DNA of 64,000 nt, from positions 385,440-449,439 of the forward strand of contig NW_008710284.1 in the NCBI RefSeq assembly GCF_000327385.1, in the 5' to 3' direction. The number at the start of each line of letters is the position of its first letter. Within the stretch, counting starts at the first letter, position 1. The notes below the pieces were generated by a model. That model did no database searches and was not told where the DNA came from. It saw only the letters and a program-made list of their open reading frames with translations. Both the position numbers and the translations under genes were made by a program. Below are positions 13,981 to 27,594 of this stretch, in pieces. The DNA is from Lottia gigantea. Its lineage: Eukaryota; Mollusca; Gastropoda; Lottiidae.

Positions 13981-14095
13981 ATATTAACAATTCGTAACGA
14001 ATCACAGGGCCAATATTAACAATCGTAACGAATCACAGGGCCAATATTGACAATCGTAACAAATCACAGGGCCAATATTGACAATTGTAACATAA
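13981..14095. repeat. About 31-bp tandem repeat, four copies
   Basis: Four units containing CAATATTRACAATYGTAAC followed by AATCACAGGGC lie end to end, starting near 13981, 14013, 14044 and 14075. They sit between the convergent ends of the astacin and zinc-finger genes. The copies are nearly identical, so the array is young. Confidence 0.85.
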
Positions 14096-15775
14096 AGACA
14101 AATGAAATGACACGGGTCCTATTTAGCTACTCCTGATGCTGTGTCCACACGAACAATCTTATTCATTTTCCTTTCAATTACATGATCCGTACAAAATTAT
14201 CTAATGACTGGAGATTTTTTGTCTCTTGTGCGCCAGAAATCAGAGACCAAGAGTGCACACGAGTGGACAAGTGAAATTAGACAGAGCTTCAATTCTATTC
14301 ACTACTCCTTAGTGAGTTAATCAAGACTGCACGTTGACTAGCACAATACACAGTGATATGAGGTGTTTCAGAATAAAAAGCATGCTCTGGTTGAAATCTG
14401 AAGGAAAAATCACAAACACAAGTGATATGTAAAAAGATGGAAAGAAACAGAAATATAGCAGGGAGTAGAAAATTTGCATAATTATAAGAAAAAAACTTTA
14501 AGATATTCAAATATTTGAAATGAAATGAGTGGAGTTTTACATCCTACTATTCTGCACCATGTTTGAAATATTAGAAGAGTTGATAACTTATTTATATATT
14601 TCAAAGAAATTTAATAAATACATGTGATATTTTTAGACTAGATTTTTAATATTAAATAATTTTCATAATAATAATTAATATGTATTTAAACTAAACTAAA
14701 AACTAGCTGAAACTTTGACTATTTTGACTTGTAATATCTTGACTAGCAAATGAAACCATTTTCTTCTACCCTTATAATTTCAAACTGGTAACGTTTCTTA
14801 ATTAAAAATAACTGAATAATGTTCTAGACATACATCTATCTTATTCAAATCTGAAAGATTGTTATACAATTGGAAAGTAATATTATTTATATCAATAACA
14901 ATTTACTACCAGTCCTCTAAAAGTCATACAATCGTGAGCTTTCTAAAATTATTCATACCATTTAGACATTCACACGAGTTCTCTTAAAGTTGAATCCATA
15001 ATCCACAAAACAAAGACGGTAGATTCAGTTTGAAATTTCAAGGGTAGAAGAAAATGGCAGACTACTCTGTAACCATAGCACTTTAGATAATAAATAATAA
15101 TAATAATAATAATAACTTATATTGGCAACAGGATCACAATCTTAAAGAAGCTTCATACATCTTCATCGTAGGAGATATACAATGTTTCTACAATTTACAA
15201 ATGTTCTTTTCAAAACTCATAAGTTTAGAAAATATCTTACTGTATAACATTTTTATATTCAATGTTCTGTTCAAAGTTTTAAGTTAAGAATTAAGAATTT
15301 TCAGACTGTCAATAAAGACGTAAAGAAATTTTAAGAAAAAAACTCAAGAGTCATGGAGTAAACTGACAGTCTCCCACTCAGATATCTGTTAATTATTAAC
15401 TAACTGTCGTGAATTAAGAAGTTTCAATGGAAATTAAAACTCAGAAGAAAAAAGCTTGAGTCATGGAGTATAGAATATCAGTTCAGTGACATGGCTAAGT
15501 TTAAAATAAATTATAAAAATAAAGCACAATCCAATCGCCCGTCAATTTAAAAACCTGACTTAATAATTCTAACAAATATCTAATTAAGAAAATATCCTTG
15601 AAAATTAAGAATAAATCTAACGATCTAACTTGTTCATAAAAAGCAATTTTTTTTATCAATGACCAAGTTATTTGTTTTGAATGAATAACACAGGTTTTTA
15701 TATCATTCAACAGCAAGCGAATTGCGTTTAAGCACTGCAATGAGGTGATGGCAAAATGACTAGACAAAACCAACC

Positions 15776-15865
15776 CTGAAACTTACTGACCCTTACCGGT
15801 CAAATATATATCAGAGACCCTTACAGGACCCCATCAGAGACAAGGTAAGGGTCAGTAAGTTTCAG
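15776..15865. repeat. Short foldback element with 22-bp perfect inverted repeats
   Basis: The left arm 15776-15797 (starts CTGAAACTTACTGACCC) is the exact reverse complement of the right arm 15844-15865, with a 46-bp spacer. The arm shares ACTTACTGAC with the arms of a second inverted repeat at 26206-26355. This suggests ends of a small non-autonomous DNA transposon family. No transposase frame is present. Confidence 0.65.
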
Positions 15866-17219
15866 ACAAGACAAAACCATAATATACTCACAAACAAAAC
15901 AAACTACAGCTAGAACTCGTTCAGAAAACATTAGATTACCTTTCTTACTACAAAACACCCCTAATTATAAAAATAGAATCTTCCTATAATATAACAAAAC
16001 AATAAGACTGTTTTATGATATGCATGTGCAGAAGAGTTCAATATAGAAGTAGGGTAGCAAACAAATATAGGCACAGTTGTGTACATAATTCATAAACTTT
16101 TGTCCCCAAAAACAAAGAAATACATTGGAAAATGTCAATTTTTGTTTTTCAACAGTTTCTGTATGTGTTTTCTCTTTAAACAAAATTTATTCTTAGATAT
16201 CTTTGGAGAGAATGCCAAGATTTGTAATGCCTTTCTAGTAAACAAAGTCAATTCCAAAGTTTTCTTAACAAGTTCTAGCTGACAATATAAATATATATAT
16301 ATATAGCATACAAACAAAAACCTAACATGCATAAATAAGATACAAACTATAGATCAAATACAGAATATAGAAACAAACTATAATAATAAACAGGAAACAG
16401 AGAGAAAATGATGAATATTCATTACATTGAAATTTTAAGATTCAACACAATAAAAATAACGTCATTATCTCCCTTTTCCAAAAATACAAAAATAATGGGC
16501 ACTGTCCATGCAATAACAAACACCTTTCATTTATCTTACATTTAACACAAGGGATGTTGATTTGTCTGTATTTACCAGTCAAGTCTGATTGCTACTAAAA
16601 AATGTCCTGCTTTAATATAATTTAAGAATATTTTTTAATCACAGGACCATAGAATGACTACGTTATTAATTCATATAAATATTCCAAACTAACTATTACA
16701 AAGACCAAAATCTGGAACTTTGTGGCTCTTGTCAGACATGACTGGTAAATACAATCAAATCAACATCCCTTTACTAAATTCTAACTACATATCACTCCAA
16801 TAATCAACATACTATTGAACAAAACATCACAATTCATTTTCATTCAGGACCTATTCTCTTTTTAAACTGTATTGAAATTTTAAAGTAATTTCCTTTAGAA
16901 TTTAAACCTTACAAATTCTGTATTTTCTACTTTAAAATTGTAATTATCAATGCCAAAAGACATCAAAAATAAGATTCAATGAAAACATTATTAGAAACAG
17001 AGACATATGTCAAAGAGAAACACTGGTTTATATCAAACTTTTCAATTGACATAACTCAGATGTTTTTGTGAGAATTCAGATAAACTCAGTATTAAATCAG
17101 TGAGACTTCATTTGATTTAACGTTAACCAACAATGAAAATTGTATAACAAAATGTTTTTTGAGTATAAACTAACATATCACACAGAGACTTATATAAACA
17201 ATAAATTTAACAAAGTTAA

Positions 17220-17700
17220 TTCCATTAACTGAAAGAAGATTTCCAAATTACATAAAGATTTCCAAATTACTTAAAGATTTCCAAATTACTTAAAGATTTC
17301 CAAAATATTTACAGAATGAGAGAATAAAACTAACATATCACACTTATATAAACAATAAATTTAACAAAGTTAAGTTAAAGACTTAAAGAAGATTTCCAAA
17401 TTACTTAAAGAACTCTAAATTACTTAAAGAACTCTAAATTACTTAAAGAATTCCAAATTACTTAAAGAACTCTTAATTACTTAAAGATTTCCAAATTACT
17501 TAAAGAACTCTTAATTACTTAAAGAATTCCAAATTACTTAAAGAAGAATTCCAAATTTCTTAAAGAATTCCAAATTACTTAGAGAAGATTTGCAAATAAC
17601 TTAAAGAGCCCCCAAATTACTTAAAGAATTCCAATATACTTACAGAATTCCAAATTACTTACAGGACCCCCAAATTACTTCAAGAATTCCCAATAACTAG
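17220..17700. repeat. Degenerate 19-21-bp minisatellite
   Basis: About two dozen diverged units of the form ACTTAAAGAATTCCAAATT, with variants AGATTTCC and AACTCTAA, run end to end. The units vary in both length and sequence, so the array looks older than the others in this window. Confidence 0.8.
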
Positions 17701-18360
17701 TATCAGGTTTTGATGAATCTGTAAAAAGTTTTTAACTGAGAGACAGAGAGTATTTTATAAATAAAAGCACTATTCCGATTTATAACTTGTCATGTTATTT
17801 AGACCTCGCGAAATATCTGGTCAGAATGAGATAAAATAGACAGTCCTATTCCAAACATCTCAAATCCTGTATACCCTGTCACAAGGAAACCTAGTCAGAA
17901 ACAATAAGAAATTTGATCTAATCTCAAAATTAAATTAAAGAGAACTTCACACTGGAGACAATCAACCAAAAACTTCACAGAGTTGACTGATAATAAGCAC
18001 CATGAACTGTATATATATTAATATACACATTATCATAAGGTAATCTACATCATATATTCGTAACTCAGTCAAATTTGGCTTCGGTAAATTCAAGAAATGG
18101 AGCTATTTGATTCGTCTATAAAACTAAATTTGATTGGTTGAACTTAATCTAAAAAGAGTTAACGACCAATGAGAAGAAGTGTATTAAATGGAGTATTATG
18201 ACCGATGGCCTCCAGTGTATAAGAACTCAAATAAATAATAAAATTTATAAGTAGGTATAACAGAGTAAGTAAAGATAACCATATGACTAAATTTCAAACA
18301 AACAAACTAATGTCTTGTACACTTTACAATATCACTGGTCAAATGTCACAGATCATCTTC

Positions 18361-18504
18361 GTCCTAGCAGACGACAATCCAACTCAGTACTGACTGAGTT
18401 ATTCTACTGTCCTAGCAGACGACAATCCAATTGCCTACCGAATGAGCTATTACACAGTCCTAGCAGTCGACAATCCAACTCAGTACCGAATGAGCTATTC
18501 CACT
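18361..18504. repeat. 48-bp tandem triplication
   Basis: GTCCTAGCAG begins units at 18361, 18409 and 18457, an exact 48-bp spacing. Each continues with CGACAATCCAAC-like sequence and a GAATGAGCTATT-like end. The period is a multiple of three, so an open frame passes through all three copies. That frame has no signal, splice partner or family resemblance, and I read it as chance. Confidence 0.8.
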
Positions 18505-19886
18505 TGCACAATCTATGAAATTTGACCGACGAAGATGTAAATTTCAAAAAACAACAATCAAATTTCAAACTTGAACAAAATATAAACATGAGTATATCAT
18601 ATCAGCATGCTCTTAACACCTCTGACTAAACTAAGCACAAGACATGCAGCAAAAATTACCGAAAAAAAAACATAAATAATAATAATAATAATAATAATAA
18701 TAGTAGATGTGAATAATGAATTATTTACATGAAAACTTTCAGAGAATTTTGTATTTTAATTCACCAAGTTTCTGACTTAGAAATATCAATCAAAAAATCA
18801 TGAATATTTGTGTTTAAATGCTTATTTTCCATGATATCCTTTTTTGAGACCAACATTTGATTTCAAAATTGACCTTTGCTACTGTTTTCTAGGCAAATTT
18901 ATGGTCTTTTCTGGAACTGACTATAAAGATTTTATGTAAAACAGGTGTCAATTGATATATAAAATTCTCGAAAGTGTTTATAACCCACAACAAATGATAT
19001 ATATAACAATATACCAGGCAAAATATAAATGGAGTACGATTTCAAAAAACAAAACCCCGAGCCCTTAAAAAAGCATGTCTAAGGTTGAATATACAAAACA
19101 TTAAATGCATGATCTATGCAAATACAAAAATAAGGTTTTATTGCATCAGTTTCAAAACTAGATAAAGCGTACCTGTAAACAACCTTACACCCCTGGATCT
19201 TCATTGAACTCATCCACACATGCATTTACTAATACTTTAATCACATTGAGAACAGTTCATTTCTAAACTTAGGGGTGTTGTTATTGCCTGGCAGACTATT
19301 ATCCAGCCTTGAATTTTAAACAACAACAAATTTTGTACATTTTTGGCAACATTTTCTCACTACGTTTTGCTACAATCGTTCTGACAACCATTTTAAAACG
19401 GTTCTTCTAGACTCCTAAATATTTGTGCAAGAAAGTTTTTATTTTATATAACAGTTTATATTCTAAGGAGCTCCTTTTTGACGTCCAAAATGACACGTAA
19501 CGAATACATTATTTAACCAGCTTGCAAGACATCTTCAAAATTATATTTCAACAAATCCTAGCCAAATAAAAACTCTTTAATGAGATATTGTTTGTCTCTC
19601 TTGTGCATAGTTAAATTTCTAGCATTTCCAAAAAACAAATTTACAACTAGAACTGTTCTCTTAACAGTAATGATGTAAAATAAATGCCCTGCAATAAGAG
19701 AACTTGTTAACACATTGTTTTGATAGATATCAACATGGAAGTCAAAAATGTGTATTATCAATAGACAATCATTCCAAATAGACTGATATTGTGAACTCAA
19801 AATGTGACATCATTGCTTTGGTTTAACGTAAAAATACTTAATAGAAGAGAATGAGATTCTAATTTTGGCAAGTTCTGTGACTAAAT

Positions 19887-22107
19887 TTACATATTCACCA
19901 CGCCATTGTCAGCCAACGTGGAATCCAAATGCCAGACTATGTGAGCCATGAATTCCAAACGATTCCCCAGACGTTTCAGACATTTTTTGCATGTGAAAGG
20001 GTCTGAATCGTCTGCTGAATGAAGACTCATGTGTAACATACTCATAGAACTATCTTCAAACCAGATACAACAATGGTTACATCTTGTCATACGCTTGCCG
20101 TAAAAGAACCCAGACATCTGTCCAACGACGGGGGTAGCTGTGCCTAAATTGCTTGCGATATTATTGACCGTATTGTTGATCGTAGAGGACAACAATTTAC
20201 GATATGCATTCTGGTATAATCGTGGAGCGAGACGTTTGTTCTCGACTCGTGGAGGACACATTAATGGAGGCGTTTGGAAAATATGACGATCGTCTGGTTC
20301 TGTGACTGTCCTTGACCTTAAATCATCATCGTCTTCATCCTTTCTACCGTTGACTAGATCTCCGTTAAAATACGGGCTTGAGTTATTTCCCCTTCTTTCT
20401 TCCTCGTCATCTTCCACATTGGAAGGAATGATGATCATCTTTTCTTCTGCATCGTTATCATCTAGATAACTAGTATTCGGTTTGTCGTTTATCATCGTGT
20501 ATGAATTGGAAACATTTGACATAACTGAACTACGACCTAGAAAAATCAACAAAATTCATCAAATTTATGAGTGCTACTTCCCTCTTTCTGTTTGAAATAC
20601 AGCTCTAGATATTTTATTTGGAATACACTTCTATGCTTTATTCCAGTCTAAAATTTCAAATTATTTGAGACAGGAAAACAATTTTCAAATTATCTTAGCA
20701 ATATAATTAATATCAAAACAATAACAGGGATATTACAGGACTATCAAGTGTTTCTGCTACTAAGGAAGTGTTGCGAGTTTCAAGTGATAAAATTTCTCAA
20801 GGCCTTTCGTAAGACAATCATTAACATTAATTTCCATAAAACCTATGGCACAATTCTGTCGAAATAAATCAAATTTCAGGTTCAAGAAATCAGTGGAACT
20901 AAACTCACCAGAATCCCCGTTTCCTTCTTCCTGTTGGTTGCTACTAGCAACAATACTTGACAACCCGACTTGACTATAGTCCATAGCACTCATACTGTTA
21001 CCTTCGTCTTTATGAATATTCATAAGGTTAATTACTGCAGGGTTATTGCTTTCTTTATTAATAGACCCGTCTGGATATTCTTTAACGTCTGGTTGAGGCC
21101 CCAGACCAAATTTAGCAATACCGTTAATAGGTTCGCAATCAGCTCCCATGGCCTCTGGGTCGAATTTGACGGTTATTTTTTCACCGTTGTTATTGGTTAC
21201 AATCATATCTTCGTGGGTGCCTTTATGAGTATTTAGTTTGGTTCCGCAGTCGAAAGCTTCTCCGCATCTATTGCAGGTATATATCTGACTCAATCCATGG
21301 CTCTTCAGGTGAACCTACAATAAGACGCAAAAGACCGTCAGAAATGACTATAAAGAATGAAATGAAATGGTTTTTACGTCCTTCTATTCTCCTCCCTGAT
21401 AGGCAAAATAACGATGGAGGATGAAATTACAAGAAATCAAATCAATTATGCATGAATCTTATTAGATATTTGACTAGATGAAAATACTTTGGAATGTGTA
21501 AGCTTCAGAGTTATAATGCCTGTAAGCCTAACAAAGTTCATATGACAGGACAGGACAACAGTGTTTCTTCCTTCTTCCTTAAGTGAAATTAATCATCATA
21601 GGCCAGAGTTAAGCCACCAGCACGCAACATTTTCCTCTATTCAACAATAAAACAATTCAAAACTTTGCTGTTCTCTCGGAACAAGGAATTCAAAGACCTA
21701 GAACTGGTCATCGTGCTTAGAAAATCTCTCCCACTGACCTGTAAGGTTTGTCTCCTCATAAATTTCATTCCACACAGTCGACACATATTCTTCTGACGCT
21801 GGGGCATATGAACCTTCAAATGTTGTTTTACGTGATCCGAGCGCGTAAACCTCTTTCCACAGATAGAACAGGCGTAGGGACGCTCTCCACTATGGACTCG
21901 AACATGACGTTGCAATTTTGAAGGAGTGCTGTACATTTTTCCACAGACATAACAAACATGTGGCGGCTTCTCGCTAAAATGTGCTTGACTGTGCACCTGC
22001 AAGTCCTCAATGTTGTCGAACTGACGTCCACAGAATCTGCACAGATTAACGAAACTGGTGGTCAACTTTATTGGGGTTTTTGATTTCCGTTTCGATTCGG
22101 AACTCAT
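19887..22107 (-). CDS. C2H2 zinc-finger transcription factor with an Ikaros/Hunchback-like C-terminal finger pair
   Basis: Three exons on the minus strand (22107-21739, 21314-20909, 20536-19887) join in phase (0, then 1) to 474 residues. Five C2H2 fingers fill roughly residues 23-160, with the linker HSGERPYAC between fingers 2 and 3 that is typical of DNA-binding fingers. The fourth finger is split by the first intron (RRQTLQ | VHLKSH). A long acidic, low-complexity middle carries no finger. Two closing fingers (C411/C414/H427/H431 and C441/C444/H457/H461) have the spacing and the HM-x(3)-H...PFTC...EFMAHIVWH character of the dimerisation pair at the end of Ikaros and Hunchback proteins. The product is therefore probably a nuclear repressor or activator able to dimerise. 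The exact orthologue is not clear to me: the five N-terminal fingers are not those of a textbook Ikaros. Confidence 0.85.
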
Positions 22108-22489
22108 TTTGAACGATTTTGATGATTCAAATTAATACGAAAAAATAAATAAGAGACTTAGTTCAAATATGTTGGCACATTTGGTAGAAAAATTCCCATT
22201 TTCTGGTATATTCTTCTTAGGTTTTAGTTTTTCATGGTTTTGGTTTGGTTCCCATTTCTCCTGAAAAGACAATAAAGAAAACATATCAAGAATCTAAAAT
22301 ATTACAGGACATTGATTTCATGTTTCTACTGAATGTCTTGTATTGTCAAACAAATATATTTGTGCAAATTTGGGGACAATTCAAACCATGGACTTGTCTT
22401 TTCGCGATGCTAATAAAGTATGCAGATTTTATTGAAAGCCAGTACCAGTACTTAACATTGAAATACGAATAAACACAAACAAATTTCTC

Positions 22490-22700
22490 TTCAAAATGAA
22501 AGAATGTAGGTCTATATCTACTATTAACCTATTCAAAATGAAAGAATGTAGGTCTATATCTACTATTAACCTATTCAAAATGAAAGAATCTAGGTCTATA
22601 TCTACCATTAACCTATTCAAAATGAAAGAATGTAGGTCTATATCTACTATTAACCTATTCAAAGTGAAAGAATCTAGGTCTATATCTACCATTAACTTAT
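22490..22700. repeat. 42-bp minisatellite, five copies
   Basis: Units beginning ATTCAAAATGAAAGAATSTA repeat with a 42-bp period (22531, 22573 and onward). Because 42 is a multiple of three, open frames run through the array on both strands (for example KECRSISTINLFKM repeated). No signal peptide, splice site or neighbouring coding exon supports translation. Confidence 0.85.
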
Positions 22701-24479
22701 AATATAAATATTCTAAATAAGACACTCAATAGGGAATTATATGATAAAATACCCAGTCTAAAAATAGTCTAAAAATAGCTATTGTCATATATTCATATAT
22801 GGAACATTGTTCATGTGTTGCTTATCTCGTGCTTCTGACAGACATGTGTCAGATACACAATCCTCATCAGGACAAATAGCTGTTGAAATGGGGAGTTAAT
22901 TTTCTTTAAACAGGCATTCTGGCACAACATAGAGACAAAAGAGTTCTTAGGGATGGACATAAGTGAAAAATATATTTTATTTGCAATTTAAAACTATTTC
23001 CAATTAATTTAATCCCCAAAGAAAAATTTTATAAACAAAATTTGCTGTGCGCATAGGGTACATCACAATAACTGCTCCCGACAAAATTCCCCCAGTTAAA
23101 ACTGACAGCACGCGACGTTTACGTCTGGTTGAAAATCGTCTGCTAATCTCGCTACTTCATCCCATTGTTTTCCCATAAAACATGGATGAAAAAACAATCA
23201 AAATGGATCATAACTTCCAGAAAAGTTTCAAGAACGTCCTTAAGATGTTTTCCAAGAGATCGGGGGTCAAGAATTAGGTAAATTATTGGATTTTTACAGA
23301 CACCCTAGGGGCCAAGGAAATAACGAGCGCCGTCTAGCGGCTGACTACGTGTAGAATAAATTAGTAAAGTTTCCCTAAACCCCTTTTAACTTTTTCAACA
23401 AAATTTTGGTCAGTTTTGACCCAAACGAGACGATAGGTTGCTAGTCAGGATACCAAATATTCCAAAATTTCTGCTAAAATCCTCAGAAATCGGCTGGGAT
23501 GGCCACAAAGGGTTCCGAAACATCGCCCTAAATTGCACTGACAGAAAAGGTCACGAAGAGGGAGTCGAAAGATACGATCGAAAACTCACACATTTTCCAT
23601 GAAAATTCCTCAACTAGAATTCCTTTACACCCACTTAAGATTTGTTAACAGTTTTAGTATTGTTCCCGACATCGCCAGGGATCCAAAAACTAAAGCAAAA
23701 GTAGATTTATCGGGGAAATATGACTAAAACTTAAAATGAAATCCTACCGTTTCCTTTTCGTTCAACGCCCACCCAAATTAGGAGACGAAAAAGGGGAGAG
23801 AATTTGTAAAGGAATTTAGGGAGCAGTCGTTTTTAAAGGGTTAACCGTCATTTGTGGATTTCTATTTGTAATTGTTCTAAACTTGAACAAAATTAATAAA
23901 CAATTCCAGTTTTGAAACCGACAAATTAAAAGACTTTTCAAAACAAATCCTTTATTGTTTTAAGCACAGGAGTTGCATACTTTCATAGATGTAAAATTGG
24001 TCCAATTTTTTTCAAAATTCCGTTATTCAATTGGCAACCCTCAAAAGTTAGTGCCTAGAAGAAAATTCCCGATGGTAATCTGAGCTCTGACAATCAATCG
24101 ATATCAAAATAAAAAAATTTACACACAATGTAGATAGTAGTCTCGATTGTCATGAAAATTCAATCAGTAGACACTATTTTTAGATACTGAAAGAGGTTCT
24201 AATTTTAGAAATTTAGACCCAAAAAATGTGAATTTATTTTTTGAGATATGTATGATTTTGAATTTTGGTGAAGGGTCGGAAGGGGTAGGGGTATATTCTT
24301 GTAAAAATCATAATTATGGCGATCATAGATTAATAGTATCCCTATAGCTGAAAAATCAAAGAGTTATTTGTAGTCTGATTATTAAATTATTAAATGTTTA
24401 TAAAAGTGTAGTTCTCTCCCTTTAATCATAAATTTCAAAGACCTGCTTTTATCAGTGTATTAGAATCGTGGGGCAATTG

Positions 24480-24605
24480 AAATGAAATGAATGAAGTTTT
24501 ACTTATTGAGCTAATGAGGACGAGCAACGTCATGCAGTGTGCAATGAGGGAATTTTTACCAGGACAGCGATATTAGCCTACTCTCTTTCGATTTCCAACA
24601 GTCGA
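24480..24605. repeat. Dispersed short repeat, copy 1
   Basis: This segment shares an ordered set of blocks with 39826-39965 and, more weakly, with 51952-52060: GAATGAAGTTTTA near the start, CATGCAGTGTG in the middle, then CCAGGACAGCGATATTAGCC and TACTCT. The copies are diverged and carry no coding sequence. They look like a short interspersed element or MITE family of this genome. Confidence 0.5.
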
Positions 24606-26205
24606 GGGATTTTTTAACGCAAATTATAGATCGTATATATTGTATAACACTATTTTTCTTAATTTGCAGGTACAGAAAATATTGATGCAATGGATAAGAT
24701 GAGAATAGATTGATCCATTCGTGGCTGCTATCACAGCAACATTTGTCCAACAAAGAATGAAAACAGAAGAAGCTAACGGTAAGAATAAGGGATAAGAAAT
24801 GCCCCGCCCACTTATAAGCCCTATCCTATATTAATTCAAACAGAATGGGTCTACTTGGAAATTAAAAAAAAATACAAGGGTAACGAAGGTTTGCTACCGA
24901 AATCCACATTGTTAAAACATTAGTTATAGATTATGAAATTTTGATATGAAAATCAACGAAGCGTAGACACAATGGAGGGATCATATCTATATTACAAAAT
25001 ATTTCACCGTTTCTGTGTTGTAGAGCGATATAAAGTTATGAAAACGGAACCTGAAACATGTGGTTTACTCTAGTGTTATAAAAGTGTATCAGACTTGTAT
25101 TTATCTAATTGATATAAATTATTCTGATAAAATACATACAACTTAATTATACACATAATAATCACGGTAATTGATTCCATTTAGAACGTGACAAGCGCGT
25201 GCTGTGCTGTATATAAAATATGTATATTACATGATTGTTTAAGCTCTTGGTGAATGATAAACAAAAGGAGGGGAAACGCCTGTTAGCATGGCTACAGGAG
25301 TCAAAGTCAAAGTCAGCATCCAGATCATTCGGAACCGTCGACAGTTACCATAAAGCTGCTAACAAAACTGTAGCGTTCTAAGCTAATAACGGACCAGTCA
25401 GAATATGATATCAACCAATAGAATTCCATTATACAAGAAAACTATAGTATTATATATCACAAGACCCTAGGTAACCATATCATATATCAGGGGCTGGGAA
25501 TTTGTATAGCGATACTTCTCTTGGCCTTGATCTAGTCTACTTTGTTTGTAGGCTACGTTTTTACTTTTACGTTATCATTTGACCAACTTCTTAAGTATAT
25601 ATAGGCACAGGATAAATATACAGTTTTCGATATAGGAGCAGAAAAATAGGATGTAAAACTCCAATTTGTCTCACTGAACAGAAAGTTATTTGGGTGTTTT
25701 TATAATATGTAAAATTATATAAATAAATATATTAGAGTGAAATTACCCGCTGAAGTGTAAAGTTTTATATTAGTAACTGTTTTGTACCAAACCCACCTGA
25801 GATATCAATATACCTTGATACTGTTTCAGATACAGAGCCATCATCAGGTCTGTTCGTTGGAACAGTGGAAGTTCATTTCTAATGTTTAAAAAAATTTATA
25901 ATTCGGAAAAATTAGTTGTAATTTGAAGCTTTTATTAGCTATTGGACGAAAATATGTAATTTGTGATCTAGTTTTGATTCTGGAAATGTTTTTAAATCTT
26001 TGAGTTATAATAAACATGCGCTTAATTTGAGCTGACAGTTTCTTAATATAACCAACAAAGTAATACAATGTATAAAAATAACGATATAAGAAAATAATAT
26101 AACAACACACTATCATGATCCTGACTCACTAGAGGATTATTATAAGAAAAAAACTTGTAATATAATTGATTTGACACCAGATGTATATTGGAGACGTATT
26201 GATGA

Positions 26206-26355
26206 CTATAGTCCGAAACTTACTGACTCAAACGAACGGGAGTTTTACGTCTTAGCTTTCTAAACATCTATCTTGATTAAGCTTATACTTTATAGATTAA
26301 AAAAATTCAAATTTGCTTTATAGGATACGAATAAGTCAGTAAGTTTTAGACTAGG
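26206..26355. repeat. Foldback element related to the 15.8-kb copy
   Basis: Left arm 26206-26229 (...GAAACTTACTGACTC) and right arm 26332-26355 (AAGTCAGTAAGTTTTAGACT) are imperfect reverse complements around a spacer of about 100 bp. The arm core ACTTACTGAC is shared with the inverted repeat at 15776-15865. The right arm is also the first unit of the minisatellite that follows. Confidence 0.55.
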
Positions 26356-26870
26356 TAATCTAGGCTAGGTACAAGTCGGTAAGTTTCAGACTAGGTTATC
26401 TAGGCTAGGTAAAAGTGGCTAAGTTTCAGACTATGTAATCTAGGCTAGGTAAAAGTGGCTAAGTTTTAGACTAGGTAATCTAGGCTAGGTAAAAGTCAGT
26501 AAGTTTCAGACTATGTAAGAATGTAAGATAGGCTAGGTAAAAGTCAGTAAGTTTCAGACTAGGTTATCTAGGCTAGGTAAAAGTGGCTAAGTTTCAGACT
26601 ATGTAATCTAGGCTAGGTAAAAGTGGCTAAGTTTTAGACTAGGTAATCTAGGCTAGGTAAAAGTCAGTAAGTTTCAGACTATGTAAGAATGTAAGATAGG
26701 CTAGGTAAAAGTCAGTAAGTTTCAGACTAGGTTATCTAGTCTAGGTAAAAGTCAGTAAGTTTCAGACTAGGTTATCTAGGCTAGGTAAAAGTCAGTAAGT
26801 TTCAGACTATGTAACATAGGCTAGGTAAAAGTCACTAAGTTTCGGACTATGTTATCTAGGCTAGGTTAAC
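26333..26870. repeat. 40-bp minisatellite, about 13 copies
   Basis: Units of the type TAAGTTTCAGACTAGGTTAT followed by CTAGGCTAGGTAAAAGTC repeat with a 40-bp period (for example 26341, 26381, 26421). Some units carry the longer variant ACTATGTAAGAATGTAAGATAG, seen near 26509 and 26677. That indicates duplication of multi-unit blocks of about 168 bp. Confidence 0.9.
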
Positions 26871-27594
26871 AGTGGTGGTATGACTGGAGTTATAGGCACA
26901 ATGTCGTCTGGTATCCCACCCTGAAGTTCACTAGCAATCTAGTTCATTTTACAACCTATTATGATGATTAATACAGCACATTAACTTACTTTGTGATACT
27001 TTGTTTAATAGTTTAATTTCATATTGGATATTGGATTGATTTTTACCCGAATTTCTGAAATAACTTTAGCTTTCAATGTTAGATTTCAGACGAGACCTTA
27101 AAATATCAGACTTTGTGTTTTATATTGTGCTTCGTAATTGAATTTAACATTTAATTTTTGACTTTCTCTTGAGTTTAACAGTGGATATTTTAATAAGTTA
27201 TAGGCCTATTTATTTTGATGATGCATCAAATCATTCTGTGTGCTTTGCAGTTTAGGGTATAAACATCATCGTCAGTAATAAGTGGCCCTTTAGCTGTTTT
27301 GGATTTTAAACAACAATACAACAGTGTGTTTTACAAAACTTTCCATAAATCTAAAATAAAAACAGCGTGAATTCTATACATTTTATAAACTTGAAAAACA
27401 ACTTGGAAATTATAAAAAGTGATAATATACTATCATAGTTTCGACTTCCCCAGAGCAGACAGCGTCAAATATCAGTGCAATATATTGAGTGACGTGTACT
27501 AGTAATAAAAACGTGTTCACTGCAGTCTTGCTGCACTTCGACCGAGGAATTTTCCGCTTTTCTGACAGTACATCGGTTTAAGAACACCAACGAG

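Larger units (their letters stand above)
14096..19886. other. AT-rich, repeat-bearing region 3' of the zinc-finger gene
   Basis: No gene is supported in this 5.8-kb stretch. It contains AAT-type microsatellites near 15088-15115 and 18675-18702, a 22-bp perfect inverted repeat at 15776-15865, a degenerate roughly 19-bp array at 17220-17700 and a 48-bp triplicate at 18361-18504. Part of it may be the 3' UTR of the minus-strand zinc-finger gene that stops at 19887. The nearest minus-strand AATAAA I noticed is at 19443-19438. Confidence 0.5.
22108..27594. other. Intergenic region upstream of two divergent genes
   Basis: This stretch separates the zinc-finger gene (minus) from the EF-hand gene (plus), so it should contain both promoters. 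I see no convincing gene. It carries a 42-bp minisatellite, a dispersed repeat at about 24480-24605, a foldback element at 26206-26355 and a 40-bp minisatellite grown from one of its arms. The part from 23040 to 23830 is less AT-rich than its surroundings and may be the 5' UTR or promoter of the zinc-finger gene. Confidence 0.45.

Noticed and set aside
22429-22725. Open frames through the 42-bp repeat on both strands
   Set aside because: The period is a multiple of three, so openness is automatic. There is no supporting signal or neighbour.
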